A stretch of DNA of 64,000 nucleotides. It comes from Akanthomyces muscarius (Eukaryota > Ascomycota > Sordariomycetes > Hypocreales > Cordycipitaceae). Both the position numbers and the translations under genes were made by a program. The stretch lies in the NCBI RefSeq assembly GCF_028009165.1, contig NC_079242.1, positions 4,464,001 to 4,528,000 of the forward strand, in the 5' to 3' direction. Positions 11,119 through 22,597 of the stretch are shown here, in pieces. Position 1 is the stretch's first letter. Every line of letters begins with the position of its first letter. Below the pieces are notes generated by a model that ran no database searches, was not told where the DNA came from, and saw only the letters and a program-made list of their open reading frames with translations.

Positions 11119-12165
11119 ATGGACACGTCCAGGTCCTCATGGATCGCCCTGGGCTGCGAGGGCTCGGCCAACAAGCTGGGCATCGGCATCATCCAGCACA
11201 CGCCCACCAAGACGACCATCCTCTCCAACCTGCGCGACACCTTCAACTCGCCGCCGGGCACGGGCTTCCTGCCCAAGGACACGGCCGCGCACCACCGCCG
11301 CGAGTTCGTCGCCCTCGCGCGGCGCGCCCTCGCCGAGGCCGGCGTCAGCGACCCCCGGCGGCAGCTCGCCTGCATCTGCTTCACGCAGGGCCCGGGCATG
11401 GGCGCGCCGCTGACCTCGGTCGCCGTGGGTGCGCGCGCCCTCTCCCTGCTCTGGGGCGTGCCGCTCGTCGGCGTCAACCACTGCGTCGGGCACATTGAGA
11501 TGGGCCGCACCATCACCGGCGCCGACAACCCCGTCGTGCTGTACGTCTCGGGCGGCAACTCCCAGGTCATCGCCTACGCCGAGCAGCGCTACCGCATCTT
11601 TGGCGAGACGCTCGACATTGCCGTCGGCAACTGCCTCGACCGCTTCGCGCGCACGCTCGAGATCAGCAACGACCCCGCGCCCGGCTACAACATTGAGCAG
11701 ATGGCCAAGAGGGGCACCAGGCTGCTCGACCTGCCCTACACCGTCAAGGGCATGGACTGCTCCTTCTCCGGCATCCTCGCGAGCGTCGACGCCCTCGCCG
11801 CGCAGGTGAAAGCCGGAACGGCCGACTTCTCCGCCGAGGACCTGTGCTTCTCGCTGCAGGAGACCGTGTACGCGATGCTCGTCGAGATTACGGAGCGCGC
11901 CATGGCGCACGTCGGCTCGCGGCAGGTGCTCGTCGTCGGCGGCGTCGGGTGCAACGAGCGCCTGCAGGCCATGATGGGCCAGATGGCGGCCGAGCGCGGC
12001 GGCAGCGTCTTTGCGACCGACGAGCGCTTCTGCATCGACAACGGCATCATGATTGCGCACGCGGGCCTGCTGGCGTACCGCACGGGCTGCACGACGCCCC
12101 TGGCCGAGAGCCAGTGCACGCAGCGCTTCCGGACGGACGAGGTCTTTGTCAAGTGGAGGGACTAG
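11119..12165 (+). CDS. KAE1: tRNA N6-adenosine threonylcarbamoyltransferase, KEOPS subunit Kae1
   Basis: Kae1 transfers threonylcarbamoyl from TC-AMP to A37 of ANN-decoding tRNAs (t6A) within the KEOPS/EKC complex, which also supports telomere and transcription functions in yeast. This is a single 348-aa exon starting at an ATG in a good context. The Kae1/TsaD fold is clear: the metal-binding H121 and H125 in NHCVGH, the YVSGGNSQ loop (about 142-149), GGVGCNERL (about 274-282) and [10 protein letters not shown] (about 307-316). There is no N-terminal extension, so it is the cytosolic/nuclear form rather than mitochondrial Qri7. Codon usage is extremely GC3-rich compared with its neighbours, which opens a long antisense frame across the whole gene. 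It converges on GAL83 with a 242-nt gap. Confidence 0.95.
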   Translation: MDTSRSSWIALGCEGSANKLGIGIIQHTPTKTTILSNLRDTFNSPPGTGFLPKDTAAHHRREFVALARRALAEAGVSDPRRQLACICFTQGPGMGAPLTSVAVGARALSLLWGVPLVGVNHCVGHIEMGRTITGADNPVVLYVSGGNSQVIAYAEQRYRIFGETLDIAVGNCLDRFARTLEISNDPAPGYNIEQMAKRGTRLLDLPYTVKGMDCSFSGILASVDALAAQVKAGTADFSAEDLCFSLQETVYAMLVEITERAMAHVGSRQVLVVGGVGCNERLQAMMGQMAAERGGSVFATDERFCIDNGIMIAHAGLLAYRTGCTTPLAESQCTQRFRTDEVFVKWRD

Positions 12166-12407
12166 AGACGGCAAAAGGAGAGGGAGGGCAGAAGCATAAA
12201 GATGGAAATGAGACGAGACAACGAGCACATAAATAGCGACTGATTTGAATATATATTTGCATACGGCTTGCATGGCAAAGTTTCATCTACTATTAACAAG
12301 TCCAGATTCGCAGTCATCAACAATTCCATCTAAAAAAAGAAAGCCCAATGTGTGCGCCATAACTACAATGCTAGAATGGAAAAGACGCAGCGGGCTGCGC
12401 TTTTTAC

Positions 12408-14026
12408 CTAGCCCTCATCCGCAGAGGTGGGCTTGTATACTATCGTCGTCACATACTACACGACGTTAGAGACGGCTGCAGATCGCAAGAGAGGAGAAGA
12501 ATGAAAGACGCACCTTGCCGCGATATCTCGTGGTCGCGCACACAGCAAGAACGTTATTCTTGATGCTACTCGTAGCGAGATGGTTCAGCACTGTATGGTT
12601 GGGCATGTTGAGCACACTGTTGTCGTCCTTCATCAGCGTCGCCGCGTTCAGGATGGGCTTGCTGAGGAAGCCGGGCAGACTGGGCGGCGTAGGCAGCTTC
12701 TCCATGGCACCGACGGCGTTTTGGTAGGCGGGCGACTCCTCGGCCTGGTCAAAGTCGACCAGGTACTGGGGGATCTGGCTGCGGTAGCTGTCGCGCGGCG
12801 GGATGGTCTTGTACTTGGCGAGCTTGAGCGGCTCCTCGGCCGAGGAGGAGGCGCCGCCTGCGCCGGCGCCGGTGCCGGCGGCCACGGCCCGGACCTGTCC
12901 GTCGGGGCCGGGCGTGACCACCTCGAGCGGCTGCTGCTGGAGGGCCATCTCGGCGCTGACCTCAATGTAGTTGACCAGGTTGTTACCGAAATCGACAGTG
13001 GTCGGCAGATCCGGCGACGTCTTCATGATGGTGTCCACGACGAATCGGACGTGATGGGTGCCGGGGAGAACATAGATGATGCCGGCAAAGCATCCTGGCT
13101 TTCCCTCGCTAGATGCCTGGTTAGTTTTGGGAACATGGCATGCTGCCGCGGTTGGGCACTCACACTGGGTGTAGACGCTGCTTCCTGCTCCACTGGAAAA
13201 TGGTACCTGTAACATAGACCTTTTCACCACCGACGTTCCACTCGATTCGCGTGGGCACGACGGGGCGGGATCTGTCAACGCGCAGCTCATGGTTGTCTTC
13301 GTCGTCAAAGGTGGCCTGGCTGACGGCGGAGCTCTTTCTCGTCAGACCATCGGAAGACTCCTGATCAATCCCCGGGATGTCGCCTCCAGGGGCCGACTCG
13401 TCCGCGCCCAGGATCGGGGAACCAGGCGTGTGCACCTCTTCCTCGATGGGCAGGGGCAGGCGGGGCGGGCGAGAATTATACATGTCGGTGATGCTGCCGC
13501 TGGCGATGAGCTGGGCGTCGGCCATCTCGGAGTCGGTGCGGTTGATGCCCGGGGTGCGGGAGACGCTGCTGCCGCCGCCGGGAACGTCGACGGGCTTGGA
13601 GGGCTCGGCGATGGGTATGGGGGCCGCGGGCCCAGCCTCGGGCAGCTGGGCGGCAGCAGCCTTGGCGGCAGAGGAGGTGGTGCTGTGCGGCGAGGCGTTG
13701 AGGGAGGAGAGGGCGGTGGTGGGCGGCAGGGTCGAGCTGGCGGCCGAGATGCTCTTGGGCCGCGAGGCGATGGAGGTTGAGCCGTGGGCCTGGGCGAGCG
13801 AGGGCTCGGGAGGGGCGGCGGCAGAGCGGTGAGTGGCGTGGGCGGGGAGGATGTTGCGCGACGACGACGATGCCGACGACGAGTCCTTGCTGGCGCGGGA
13901 CGACGAGGAAGGGCCGGTGCCGGTGGTGGTGGTGTGGTGGTGGTGGTGTCGTGCCGCATCGTGCGACGAGGTCGAGCCCGACGGCGGCGTGGCCGACTTG
14001 GAACCCGATGACTGGTTGTTCCCCAT
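12408..14026 (-). CDS. GAL83: SNF1/AMPK complex beta subunit
   Basis: This is the beta scaffold of the Snf1 (AMPK) kinase, joining alpha and gamma subunits and directing localisation for glucose derepression and energy stress. Exons are 14026-13164, 13108-12514 and 12455-12408, giving 501 aa. The start MGNNQSSG is an N-myristoylation signal as in other beta subunits. A long Ser/Ala/Pro-rich region with a His tract (near residue 27) precedes the glycogen-binding CBM48 domain (about 255-330; VYVTGT...FQW...GTHHVRF). The C-terminal AMPKBI domain (about 410-501) includes PPSLPGFLSKPIL and ends YVTTIVYKPT. The first intron could use a GTGTGA or a GTGAGT donor. The stronger GTGAGT, paired with the CTAG acceptor at 13110-13109, gives HPVEGKPGC and is preferred. 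Confidence 0.92.
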
Positions 14027-14978
14027 GTCTGCTGCTCGGGCGCCTAACGCAAAGAGAGAGAGGCCAGACCTGACCTGGCGGACGGAAAAGCAACGCAGCC
14101 GCTTCGACGAAGGAGGGGGCGGGGCGCCTGCGAGCGCTCTCCTGCGAGCACTCTGGGCGGGGAAGACGTGCGTGCGTGGGGGGGGGGTTTCGGTAATTAG
14201 GTTGAATCGCAGATGGGTAAGTATGCAGCTTCGATTGCGGTTGAGACGCAATGGATGAGGTTGAAATACAGGCACGACGATCTGCAGGTGATGAGGGATC
14301 GCGTGAGATGTTGCTACAAGGCGGCGGGCGCACTGGAGCCAGTGGAAAGGCAGGTAGAGTTTTGGTGGTTTGAGTTTACAGGCTGGTGGGGGTTTTCCGC
14401 CTCTGCGCCGGATGGGTCAGCAATAGTGATGCCGAATGTGTGCGGGCGCGGCGGTTGATAGGCCAAGATATACAATTCGATTGAACTTAGGTAGCTGCTT
14501 CGACACTGAATTATTTACCAGGTCTTGGCCTGCCAGTTTGGTACTGATCGGATCGGTTACTCTGCGAATCGCATTGTTCTCTCTTTAGCTGCCGCTCTCC
14601 AATTGACAACCGAAGTGTCCCGAGGAACGGAAGAATGCTGGGTCGAACGGGAACCTCACAACCGTTTTCTTGCCGGTCTATCGTTGGAGAACGGCAGCAA
14701 CTGAGAAATTGGAATTGGTCCCGGTAGAAAAAAAATCAATTCATAATTACAATCACGGGGCCGATCAAAGACAGTTGCTCGACTTGAATGACGCCACCGG
14801 TGGACAGAAGCTCTCTCACAGTGGATTCGCCCAGCTGGAGCGAGCTAGCAAGGTACCAATCTAGTGAGCTTCCGCGCCTGCTCCTGCACTTTACCCCAGA
14901 TTCCTTCTCTCTGCCCATGATGCCACGACCGGCCCTCTCCCAAACACCAACACAAGCTCAGCTCTCGCCGCCGCAGCC
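14027..14978. promoter_or_regulatory. Divergent promoter of GAL83 and the small membrane-protein gene
   Basis: This is 0.95 kb between head-to-head starts. It has a G10 run at 14178-14187 and A-rich tracts near 14727. There is no supported coding sequence. Confidence 0.45.
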
Positions 14979-15700
14979 ATGACCGAGGCAAGCGACGCCC
15001 CCTCGGCCGCCCTCGCCACCGTCGTCTACGTCGCCAGGGCCCTCTGGTCCGTCCCTTGGCGACGGTACCTCGTCCGCGTCGGCCGCCTCGTCGCGCTGCC
15101 GCTGTCGCTCGTCACGGTGCCGCTGTCCTACGTCGCCGAGGCGCTGCTCGTCATCTTTGCGCCGCTCATCCACCTGGCCGCCTTTGCGTTTGCCTCCGCC
15201 CAGAGCGCGCTGGCCCTCTTGGCTAGCCTCAAGGTTCGTTGCCCTTTGTCCTCTTGTCTCCGAAGCCCCGCCGCGTTTGTTGCTAACCGTCACTGCACAG
15301 CCTTTATATAGCTTTGTGAGTTGGTCCCCTGCTTTCAGCCATCAAATGGCACTTGCGCAAGTCTAACGAAATGTAGATCGCGGCCGCGGCAGGCATTGGC
15401 ATCGTTGCGGGCATCGTCCTCGGCGCCACGTCCTCGGTCATCACGTCCTACCTCGGGATGCAGGACAGCGACGAGGACTTTTACGAGCGCGAGCGCGACT
15501 ACCTCGACTACTACGACGACGAAGAAGACGAGGAGGACGAAAAGAGCTACCGGTACGGCCGTGATCCCTACGGTCTCGACGCGGCGTCATACCAAAAACA
15601 CTTGCGTGGCAGCGACTCCGACACTGGGCCCAAGCGGCGCGTGGCCCGCGGCTTGCTGTCGCAAACCATTCACGAAGAAGACGACTCTTCTGGCGGCTAA
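14979..15700 (+). CDS. Small membrane protein with acidic C-terminal tail
   Basis: Exons are 14979-15233, 15301-15315 and 15377-15700, giving 197 aa. The middle exon is only 15 nt (five codons, PLYSF) flanked by CACAG and GTGAGT, and the reading frame stays open only with it or with both introns removed in phase 0. Residues about 35-82 form one long or paired hydrophobic stretch and about 90-117 a Gly/Ala-rich membrane segment. The tail after about 120 is highly acidic and Tyr-rich (DYYDDEEDEEDE) and probably cytosolic. I do not recognise the family. An ER or organelle membrane adaptor is possible but unproven. It converges on BUR1. Confidence 0.8.
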
Positions 15701-16132
15701 GCCCATCACGCGTGCACCGAATGCTCCTGACACCAATTCTTTTTCGCTGAATTCTCGCTTTCAATCTTCTATCCCCGCTCATCTTTGACACATATATATA
15801 CCCTTCTGCGCTCAACGATAAACGATACCCAATTTCCGCCTCGCTGTCTTTGCAAGCAATTGATCGCTTCATAGTTACAAAGGGGCTTTTCCAACCCCGA
15901 AACTTTTCTAATATGACCACGCTGGAAAGACATTTCCATCCCATTCTTCTTCAGCTTTCCATGTTTTTTCCATTCTTTTATCCGGGGTTCAAAATGACAA
16001 CCAACGCCGTGCAAACCGTAATGTGATTTCGATATATCGTGCCCCCTTGTATCATGCATTCCCAACCAGGCTCTATCGGTGGTACACGCTGCGCCCACGC
16101 CTACGATGAAGCCCCGCATTGCCAGATCGATT
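15701..16132. other. Convergent 3' intergenic gap
   Basis: This is 432 nt between the ends of the membrane-protein gene and BUR1. It is T-rich on the plus strand and presumably holds both 3' UTRs. No gene is seen. Confidence 0.4.
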
Positions 16133-18028
16133 CTATCGTCGGTAAATGTCACGCTCACGCTCGCGATGATCGCGCCGCTCCATGCCCGGAGATCGACTTC
16201 TGCTAGTGCGGTGGTCTCTCTCGCGGTCCGGCCGACGGTCGTCTCTTGGCGGACGGCGGTCGTCGCGGGGCCTGTCGTCTCGACGCCGCACAGCATCATC
16301 ACGCGGCCCATAACTGGGAATATACGTATCCGTGTCTGGAGCGGCCCTCTGTCCCCCTGGGCCGCCGCCGGGTCGGCTCCTTGGCGGGACCCGATCGCGG
16401 TCGCGATAGTCTTCCTCTCGACCACCTCTTTCGGGCGGAGGGCCGCGGCCGGGTGGTGGGCCGCGCTCGCCGCGCTGCCAGGCCGGCCGTCTGTGATCGT
16501 CTGCACCACGAAACCTCCCATTGGTAGCGCCATTCCTACCATAGCCATCGCCGCTGTTAAAGCCCGCTGTCGCGCCGTTCGCGTCCGGCCCGATGCCGAC
16601 TGTGCCGCCTTTGGGTGCGGGCGGCAGAGCTGCCTTGCGGTCCTGGAACTTTCTGCGGTCCAGCTCGTGGCTCTCCTCGTACGTGGGAATATCATGCGGC
16701 TCCATCGGTAGTGGCGCCATCTTGAAGTAGGCGTGATCTAGCGCGTCGACGGCGTTGATGCGAGTCTTCCAGTCCAGCTTCAGCAGTTCTTTAAGAAGCG
16801 ATATCGCGCCGCTCCCGAATCTGGTAGTAAAGGGTTAGCATATGTCTCGAATGCACGGGAAGCGTCTTGTTCACTCACTCTCTGAAGCGGTTCTGCAGAT
16901 TGCCGGGTCGTGGACGCGGCGACAAGTGTTCGCCACCGGGCAGGCTCTTCCAACCGGGCATGTTTTCGTCTGTCGGGGTGCCGAGAAGGTCCCAAATGAT
17001 GTCGAGCTGGTGGCTGTCGCTTTCGCCCGCAAGAATGGGCTTGCCCACAAGCATCTCTCCAAATACGCAGCTGCATTTTGTTAGCGCTTGTCAGGAACTA
17101 TCCAAATGGCTCATGCATACCCAACACCCCAAACGTCAATAGCTGTAGTGTACTGGCGCAGCTGCAGTAGAAGCTCCGGAGGACGGTACCATCTGGTCAC
17201 GACAAGGCCAGTGTAGTCCCGACGGCCGTCTCCTATTGGCCGACCGGGTTGCGGCGTCGGCCCGTCGTAATGCCTGGCAAGACCAAAATCGGCGATTTGA
17301 AGGTTGCCTGTGTTGCTGATGAGCAGGTTGGCTGCCTTCATGTCTCGATGTAAAATATGCTGATCGTGGAGGTAACGAAGGCCTTGCAGAAGTTGTAGCA
17401 TGTAGCACTTGATCTGGCCCTCTTTGAAATGGACAGCGGGGTTGTCGAGCAAACCGGAGAGATCGTGGTCCATGTATGGGGTGACGGTGTACATGATGTA
17501 CTTCTTTCGTTTTTCGTCTGAAATTATGGTTAGCTGGATTGCAGACAGACGGGGGAATCAATCATGTCGAGAGCGTACTGCTTCGTGAGGGATGCTCGAC
17601 AGCCATGTCTTCGAGCCGGAGAACGTTGACGTGGTTGAGAAGTTTGAGGAGCTTGATTTCTCGCAGCGCAGTGATGGGGAACTGGAACCATGTCAGAAAT
17701 ACCGGTCTGGGGTGGGAATGTATTTGATATGCCTCCTTACACCATCTTTTTCGTTGTGCATAATGATTTTTTTCAAGGCGACGATTGCGCCCGTCTTTTT
17801 TGACCGAGCTCGGTGCACCTCACTGTTGGCTAGGGTCAGCTCAGCGCGCTCACAGTCGCGCGACGCAAAGGGCAATCCTCACCCAAAGGTTCCTTCTCCG
17901 AGTTTTCCTTGCAGCTCATAGTCTCCGATGCGGGAGCAGCCGCGAAAGCTGGTCCTGGATCGCTGGTGGGCGATGGCGAAGGAGCGCGGCGATCCGCCAT
18001 CCGGCGCCGAGGTTGGAACGGGATCCAT
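16133..18028 (-). CDS. BUR1: CDK9-type serine/threonine kinase Bur1/Sgv1
   Basis: Bur1 is the yeast-type CDK9 kinase. With its cyclin Bur2 it phosphorylates Spt5 and the Pol II CTD linker to promote elongation. Six exons (18028-17883, 17822-17741, 17681-17579, 17517-17121, 17070-16879, 16820-16133) give 535 aa. The kinase domain shows the glycine loop GEGTFGEV (about 44-51), K66 in VALKK, a PITALRE helix (78-84), HRDMKAAN (from 167), DFGLAR (from 187) and the T-loop [10 protein letters not shown]. The PITALRE helix and the insert before the T-loop are typical of CDK9/Bur1, not cell-cycle CDKs. The C-terminal 200 residues are Arg/Asp/Gly/Pro-rich and disordered. An upstream in-frame TTG exists, but the ATG at 18028 is the natural start. 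The third donor is GTACGC and is the least canonical. Confidence 0.93.
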
Positions 18029-19676
18029 GGTCTCGAGCAGCCGCCGGGGAGGTGACGCAGCGTGCGTTGGACGTGACAAGCGCGAAGTGTAAGAAGAAAA
18101 GGTGGTTATGAAGCGGTAGCGGCCAGCAAAGGGCGATGCATCGGTCGCGACGAGGACTGTCGGACTCGGACGCTAGGCCAGGCAGGAAACGTTTGGCCGG
18201 ACGGTGTGCCGCGGGCGTCGAGGAATTGTGCAGAATCCGCGTCAGGGGCTTGGTGAAAAGTTGGCGTGGAGTGTGTCTCGCCAAGAGGGCGCCTCGACAG
18301 ATGGGCAGACTGCGCGCTGGTGGGCGAGAGAAAGTGCCTCGGAGCGGACCGCGTTGTGATGGGATGGTGCGAATGCAGATGGATAAAGTTGGGCGAAAGA
18401 AAGCAGCATGTTACGTCGGTAGGGTCCAGGCCGGGATGGTCTAAACTAGCAGCTACCGAGATGATACTTGTGCAGCCTCGAAGATTAGTGGTAACAGTAG
18501 GTATTCAGTGGGTACCGGCGCTGGAGGAGATGTCCAAGGCGCGACAGGGCCAAGACAGTGCTGGCAGCGCCTGGGCCACAGCACCCAAAGTCAACGACGT
18601 ATTCGGCGCCACGCCACTGTGGCTCGACAAGAGCACGCTTTTGGGCTTGATCGATCGATCGCCGTTTTCACGACCGGACGAAGGTGACGCAGTTTGATGG
18701 TAGATCTGGGTTTCTGTAGGAGATGGAAAGATGTGGAAATTTTTCCCGGGTCAAGGAAGAGGTTTTACAAGATTTGTACCTACTGCGTTGGCAGCCGCAG
18801 TGATTTGCTGTGCAAGCTGTGCTACCTGGATCATTTGTTGTGCGAGCGTACACGGCCAAGTATTTTTTTTATAACACAGTATTGTAACAGGTGATATTAG
18901 CAGATTATTAAAAACGCAGTATTCGTACCTAGGTGTAATCCTTGGCATCGTAGCACAGTACCAAACGGGCCGCTGTTCCCAGACCACTAACAACGCTGCC
19001 AGCTGCAGTCTGCCCGTTTTCAAAAGCAAACTGTAGCCTACCAAAACACCAAAACCCCGAAACACCAAGATGTTCCTCTCTTTGCTCTCTTTCCACACCT
19101 CATCTCGCCTCATCCATCTAACCTCTCCCTCGTCATCATCAATGCCATCTCCCGCCTTTCATCTACCCCGACTTCCACCATGTCTACACCCCGCGGCCCA
19201 CAACTCGCCCCGGATTCGCGCCGTCGCCGCCCGACCACTCCCGTTGATTTTTTCAACAGGCTAACTTACGGCGCGACCTCCAGAGGCAGAAGAACGCCAT
19301 GACTAAAAAGGACTTGGATGGAAATTTTTCGTAGCGCGTGAGCCACCAAAGGCTACCGACGGCTTCTCCAGCAATACGCGACAATGCAGACTGCCAAAAT
19401 AGTTGAAACACTACATGGATCATTATCCTTTTAGTCCGACATCGCTCGTCGTTCATCGCTCTACGCCTGAAAAACCCATCCTTTTACGTTTATTAAACAG
19501 CGGCATATCCACAACAACCTCTGCCGAGTTCCAAAGAGTTTCTTTCTCGTCCAATTTGAACACTCTTTGCGACCTCAACTGTCCATACGTCCCCGAATCG
19601 CCTCTGCGCCCCGCGCTATTTTGTCGCCAACAAAACTCTACCACGCAGCTTCTTCTACGACGCCCCGGCATTCACC
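18029..19676. promoter_or_regulatory. Divergent promoter of BUR1 and the asparaginase gene
   Basis: This is 1.65 kb between head-to-head starts. The last 600 nt before the asparaginase are pyrimidine-rich on the plus strand (for example 19080-19210). Open frames in it show no recognisable protein. Confidence 0.45.
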
Positions 19677-21334
19677 ATGTCTCCGGCCACCGTTCTCCCG
19701 CCCGCTGGGCAGCAGCCCGGCCCCGTCGCCGCCGGCCTGCCCGAGTCCCGCGTTCTCATCATCGGCACCGGCGGCACCATCTGCATGCAGGAGGGTCCCG
19801 ACGGCCTGCAGCCCAGCAGCAACTTTCTCGAGAGCGCCATGGCGCCTCGGCCGACTTTCAACGACCAATCCGGGCCGTCTGGTAAGTCCTTTGCAGCCCC
19901 CAATCCTGCCTTGCTCTCTGCGCGTCGCCGGCCTCGCCGCTAACAGCCCGTGCAGTCACCATGCAGGCTAGCCTCAAGGGCAAGCTCATGTCCATCGATA
20001 GTCTGCGCACGCCGCCAACTGCCTATGGACGACATATTCGATATGGAATCGTCGAGTTTGACCCGCTGCTGGACTCTAGCTCCATTTCTGCCCACGACTG
20101 GGATGCCGTGGCCGAGTGCGTGTATGAAAACTACAACCTCTTTGACGGCTTTGTCATCCTACACGGCACCGACTCTCTGTCCTACACGGCCTCGGCGCTC
20201 TCCTTCATGATGTCCAACCTGGGCAAGCCCGTCATCCTCACCGGGTCCCAGGCCCCCATTTTCGCTCTCCAGTCGGACGCCGTCGGCAATCTGCTGGGCT
20301 CTCTCATCATCGCAGGCACGTTTGTCATTCCCGAAGTCTGCCTGTTCTTCCACAACCGCCTCTACCGCGGTAACCGCACGACAAAGGTCTCGGCCGCTTC
20401 TTTCCAGGCATTCGACAGCCCCAACTTTGAGCCACTTGCTCAGGTGAATGGTCTTGGAGTGAGCGTCAACTGGAATCTTGCCGAACGTGCCACTTCCATT
20501 GCTCCCTTTTCCATTTCGAAGCGACTCGACACCACCCACGTTGCCTGTTTGCGCATCTTCCCTGGCATCAAGCCAGAAATGATTGACGCTGTCCTGCATC
20601 TGCCCGACATCCGCGGTCTTATTCTGGAGACGTTTGGTATGGGCAACGTGCCCGGTGGCGTCGACGGCCGTCTGACCCAAGTAATCAAGTCTGCCGTTGA
20701 GCGTGGCCTTATTGTCGTCAACGTCAGCCAGTGCGTCAACGGCTTTGTATCCCCCGTCTACGCCCCTGGTACCCAGCTTGGCCGAGCTGGTGTCATCTTC
20801 GGTCTCGATCTGACTGCCGAAGCCGCCCTCACCAAACTCTCCTACCTCCTATCCCTCGGCATCTCAAACAAGGAAATCACAGAGAGCTTCCCCAAGTCCC
20901 TCCGCGGAGAGCTCACCGAGATTGCCCACCCTACATTCAGCCACCCCACGGCGCCTCTTCAGAACCCAGCCTCCCGCCTCACCGACGTCGAGTCTGCCTT
21001 TACCGTTCTGGGGTACGCCATCCAAAACGGACAGATTGCCGTCGTCAAGGATCTTCTCAAGGGCGAAGGCAGCCAGCTTCTCAAGACGGCCGACTACGCT
21101 GGCAACACGGCTGTCCACCTTGCTGCCGTCTCTGGCGACGCCGCCATTATGCTCGAGCTGCTTCAGCAGGGCGCCAGCGTCCACGAGCGCAATCGCGCCG
21201 ACAACTCGCCGCTATTCCTTGCTACGCTCTCTGGCAAGGAGGAATGCGCACAGCTTCTCAAGGCTGCAGGCGCCCACCTTTCTGTTGAAGAGGTAGAGAG
21301 ACGACCACTTGCCACTGCGCCGAACAAGGAATAG
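19677..21334 (+). CDS. Cytosolic-type L-asparaginase with C-terminal ankyrin repeats
   Basis: It hydrolyses L-asparagine to aspartate and ammonia. Exons are 19677-19881 and 19956-21334, giving 527 aa. The two catalytic threonine motifs are present: GTGGTI (about 30-35) and HGTDS (138-142), followed by TGSQ (about 164-167). There is no signal peptide, so a cytosolic type I enzyme is likely rather than the secreted nitrogen-regulated type II. Residues about 410-495 contain two ankyrin repeats (GNTAVHLAAVSGD; NSPLFLATLSGKEE), the architecture shared with animal 60-kDa lysophospholipase/asparaginase proteins. The intron has a GTAAGT donor and a TGCAG acceptor in phase 1. It could also have lysophospholipase-like activity, but the sequence cannot decide this. 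Confidence 0.92.
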
Positions 21335-22597
21335 TAAGTGTATCGCGGCCAGTGCAACAACAGCATGTTGATGAATGGATATGTCTTGATAAGACAGCTG
21401 CCCAGAACGTCTAGCAAAGGAAAACGAAAATAATTTGATGTAATGAGACATAACGGTGGCAGGACCTGCTTACGAAATAATTTACATGATGAGCCTCTCA
21501 TACAGCTTTCGAGTTGGCCAAGAAAGGTGGCTTAGGAGTCAGAGTGATGCAGATTCACGAGCGCAAATGAATTAGACAAACAAAATGACTAATAAATGTC
21601 AATCAAATCCCTTGTAGCCCATTTTGATTAGACCATATATATTATGTCACGCAGAGCAGCTATTAGTCATTAAGAAGAGTGTTGATGAAAAAGAAAGCTA
21701 GCTGTTCCCAAGAGGTTTGCCGCACAACGTTGGCGATCCGGGCACTTCTTGGCCTTGATCGCCTATTGGCAGGACGGTCATCTTGCGCACCGCTTTCTAG
21801 AAGCTGCGCAGCAGCTACAAATTAAACCATAATAACACGATAATTATTCCTAGTAATCGTATTTATTGGTTGTATTTGAGGCTTTTTAGTGGCAAGCTCT
21901 GAATGTAGGCAGGTGCCAGCGAGTGGGTGGTTGACGTCAGTCAGCTGCCGACAAGAAGCAACTTGGCACGCTTCGCACCCGCAGATGCCGCCCTATGACC
22001 ATGTTAGTTCGCACGGGCGCCAATGTATCAATGCTTTGGAATCAAGCTGTTGGCCCCTCTTCCTCGCATGGTTGCTAAGCTTGGTACATGGACAAATTAG
22101 ACTACATGGAGCACTTGTTCTGGTTCCATGCACCTGTGTGTTGTCGCGCAAGGCTGTGGTGGGCTACCAGGAAAGACTCGGTCGACTCATCCGCCCGCGT
22201 CGCAGCCCTTCTCCGTATGTTCCTTGGCTACAACGAGGCTTCATGCGATACATATTCTCTGTTACTGGTACGTATGTATACATGTGCCCCACAGCGACGC
22301 ACTCTGAGGACTTACAAGCCGTTGACGCCTAGTACGTCTCGCCAGGCTAGCACCAAATAGGATAATGCTCATCCTGGTCCCTGCATGTGCAGCACACCAT
22401 TAGGATAGCCGAACAGACGCTTGTGTAAGTCCGCGGCTTCTACTCTGTAAGTATAAAACTCAAGGATCACGCCCTCGTCTACAGTCACAAAATACATTCC
22501 AAGGGGAACATCTTTACAAGTGACATCAAATTTGCCTTTTTATATTACATCTTTAGTGCTTTTTTCCTTTCTTTTCGAAAGCCACCCAATTGTCATC
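21335..22597. other. Intergenic region, AT-rich middle, no gene seen
   Basis: This is about 1.26 kb between two plus-strand genes. It is AT-rich around 21540-21870 with a TATATATTA stretch near 21636. Frames at 21889-22360 carry no recognisable protein. Confidence 0.4.

Noticed and set aside
11137..12273. A 378-codon antisense frame over KAE1
   Set aside because: It is forced open by the very high GC3 of KAE1; the product is low complexity and has no family resemblance.
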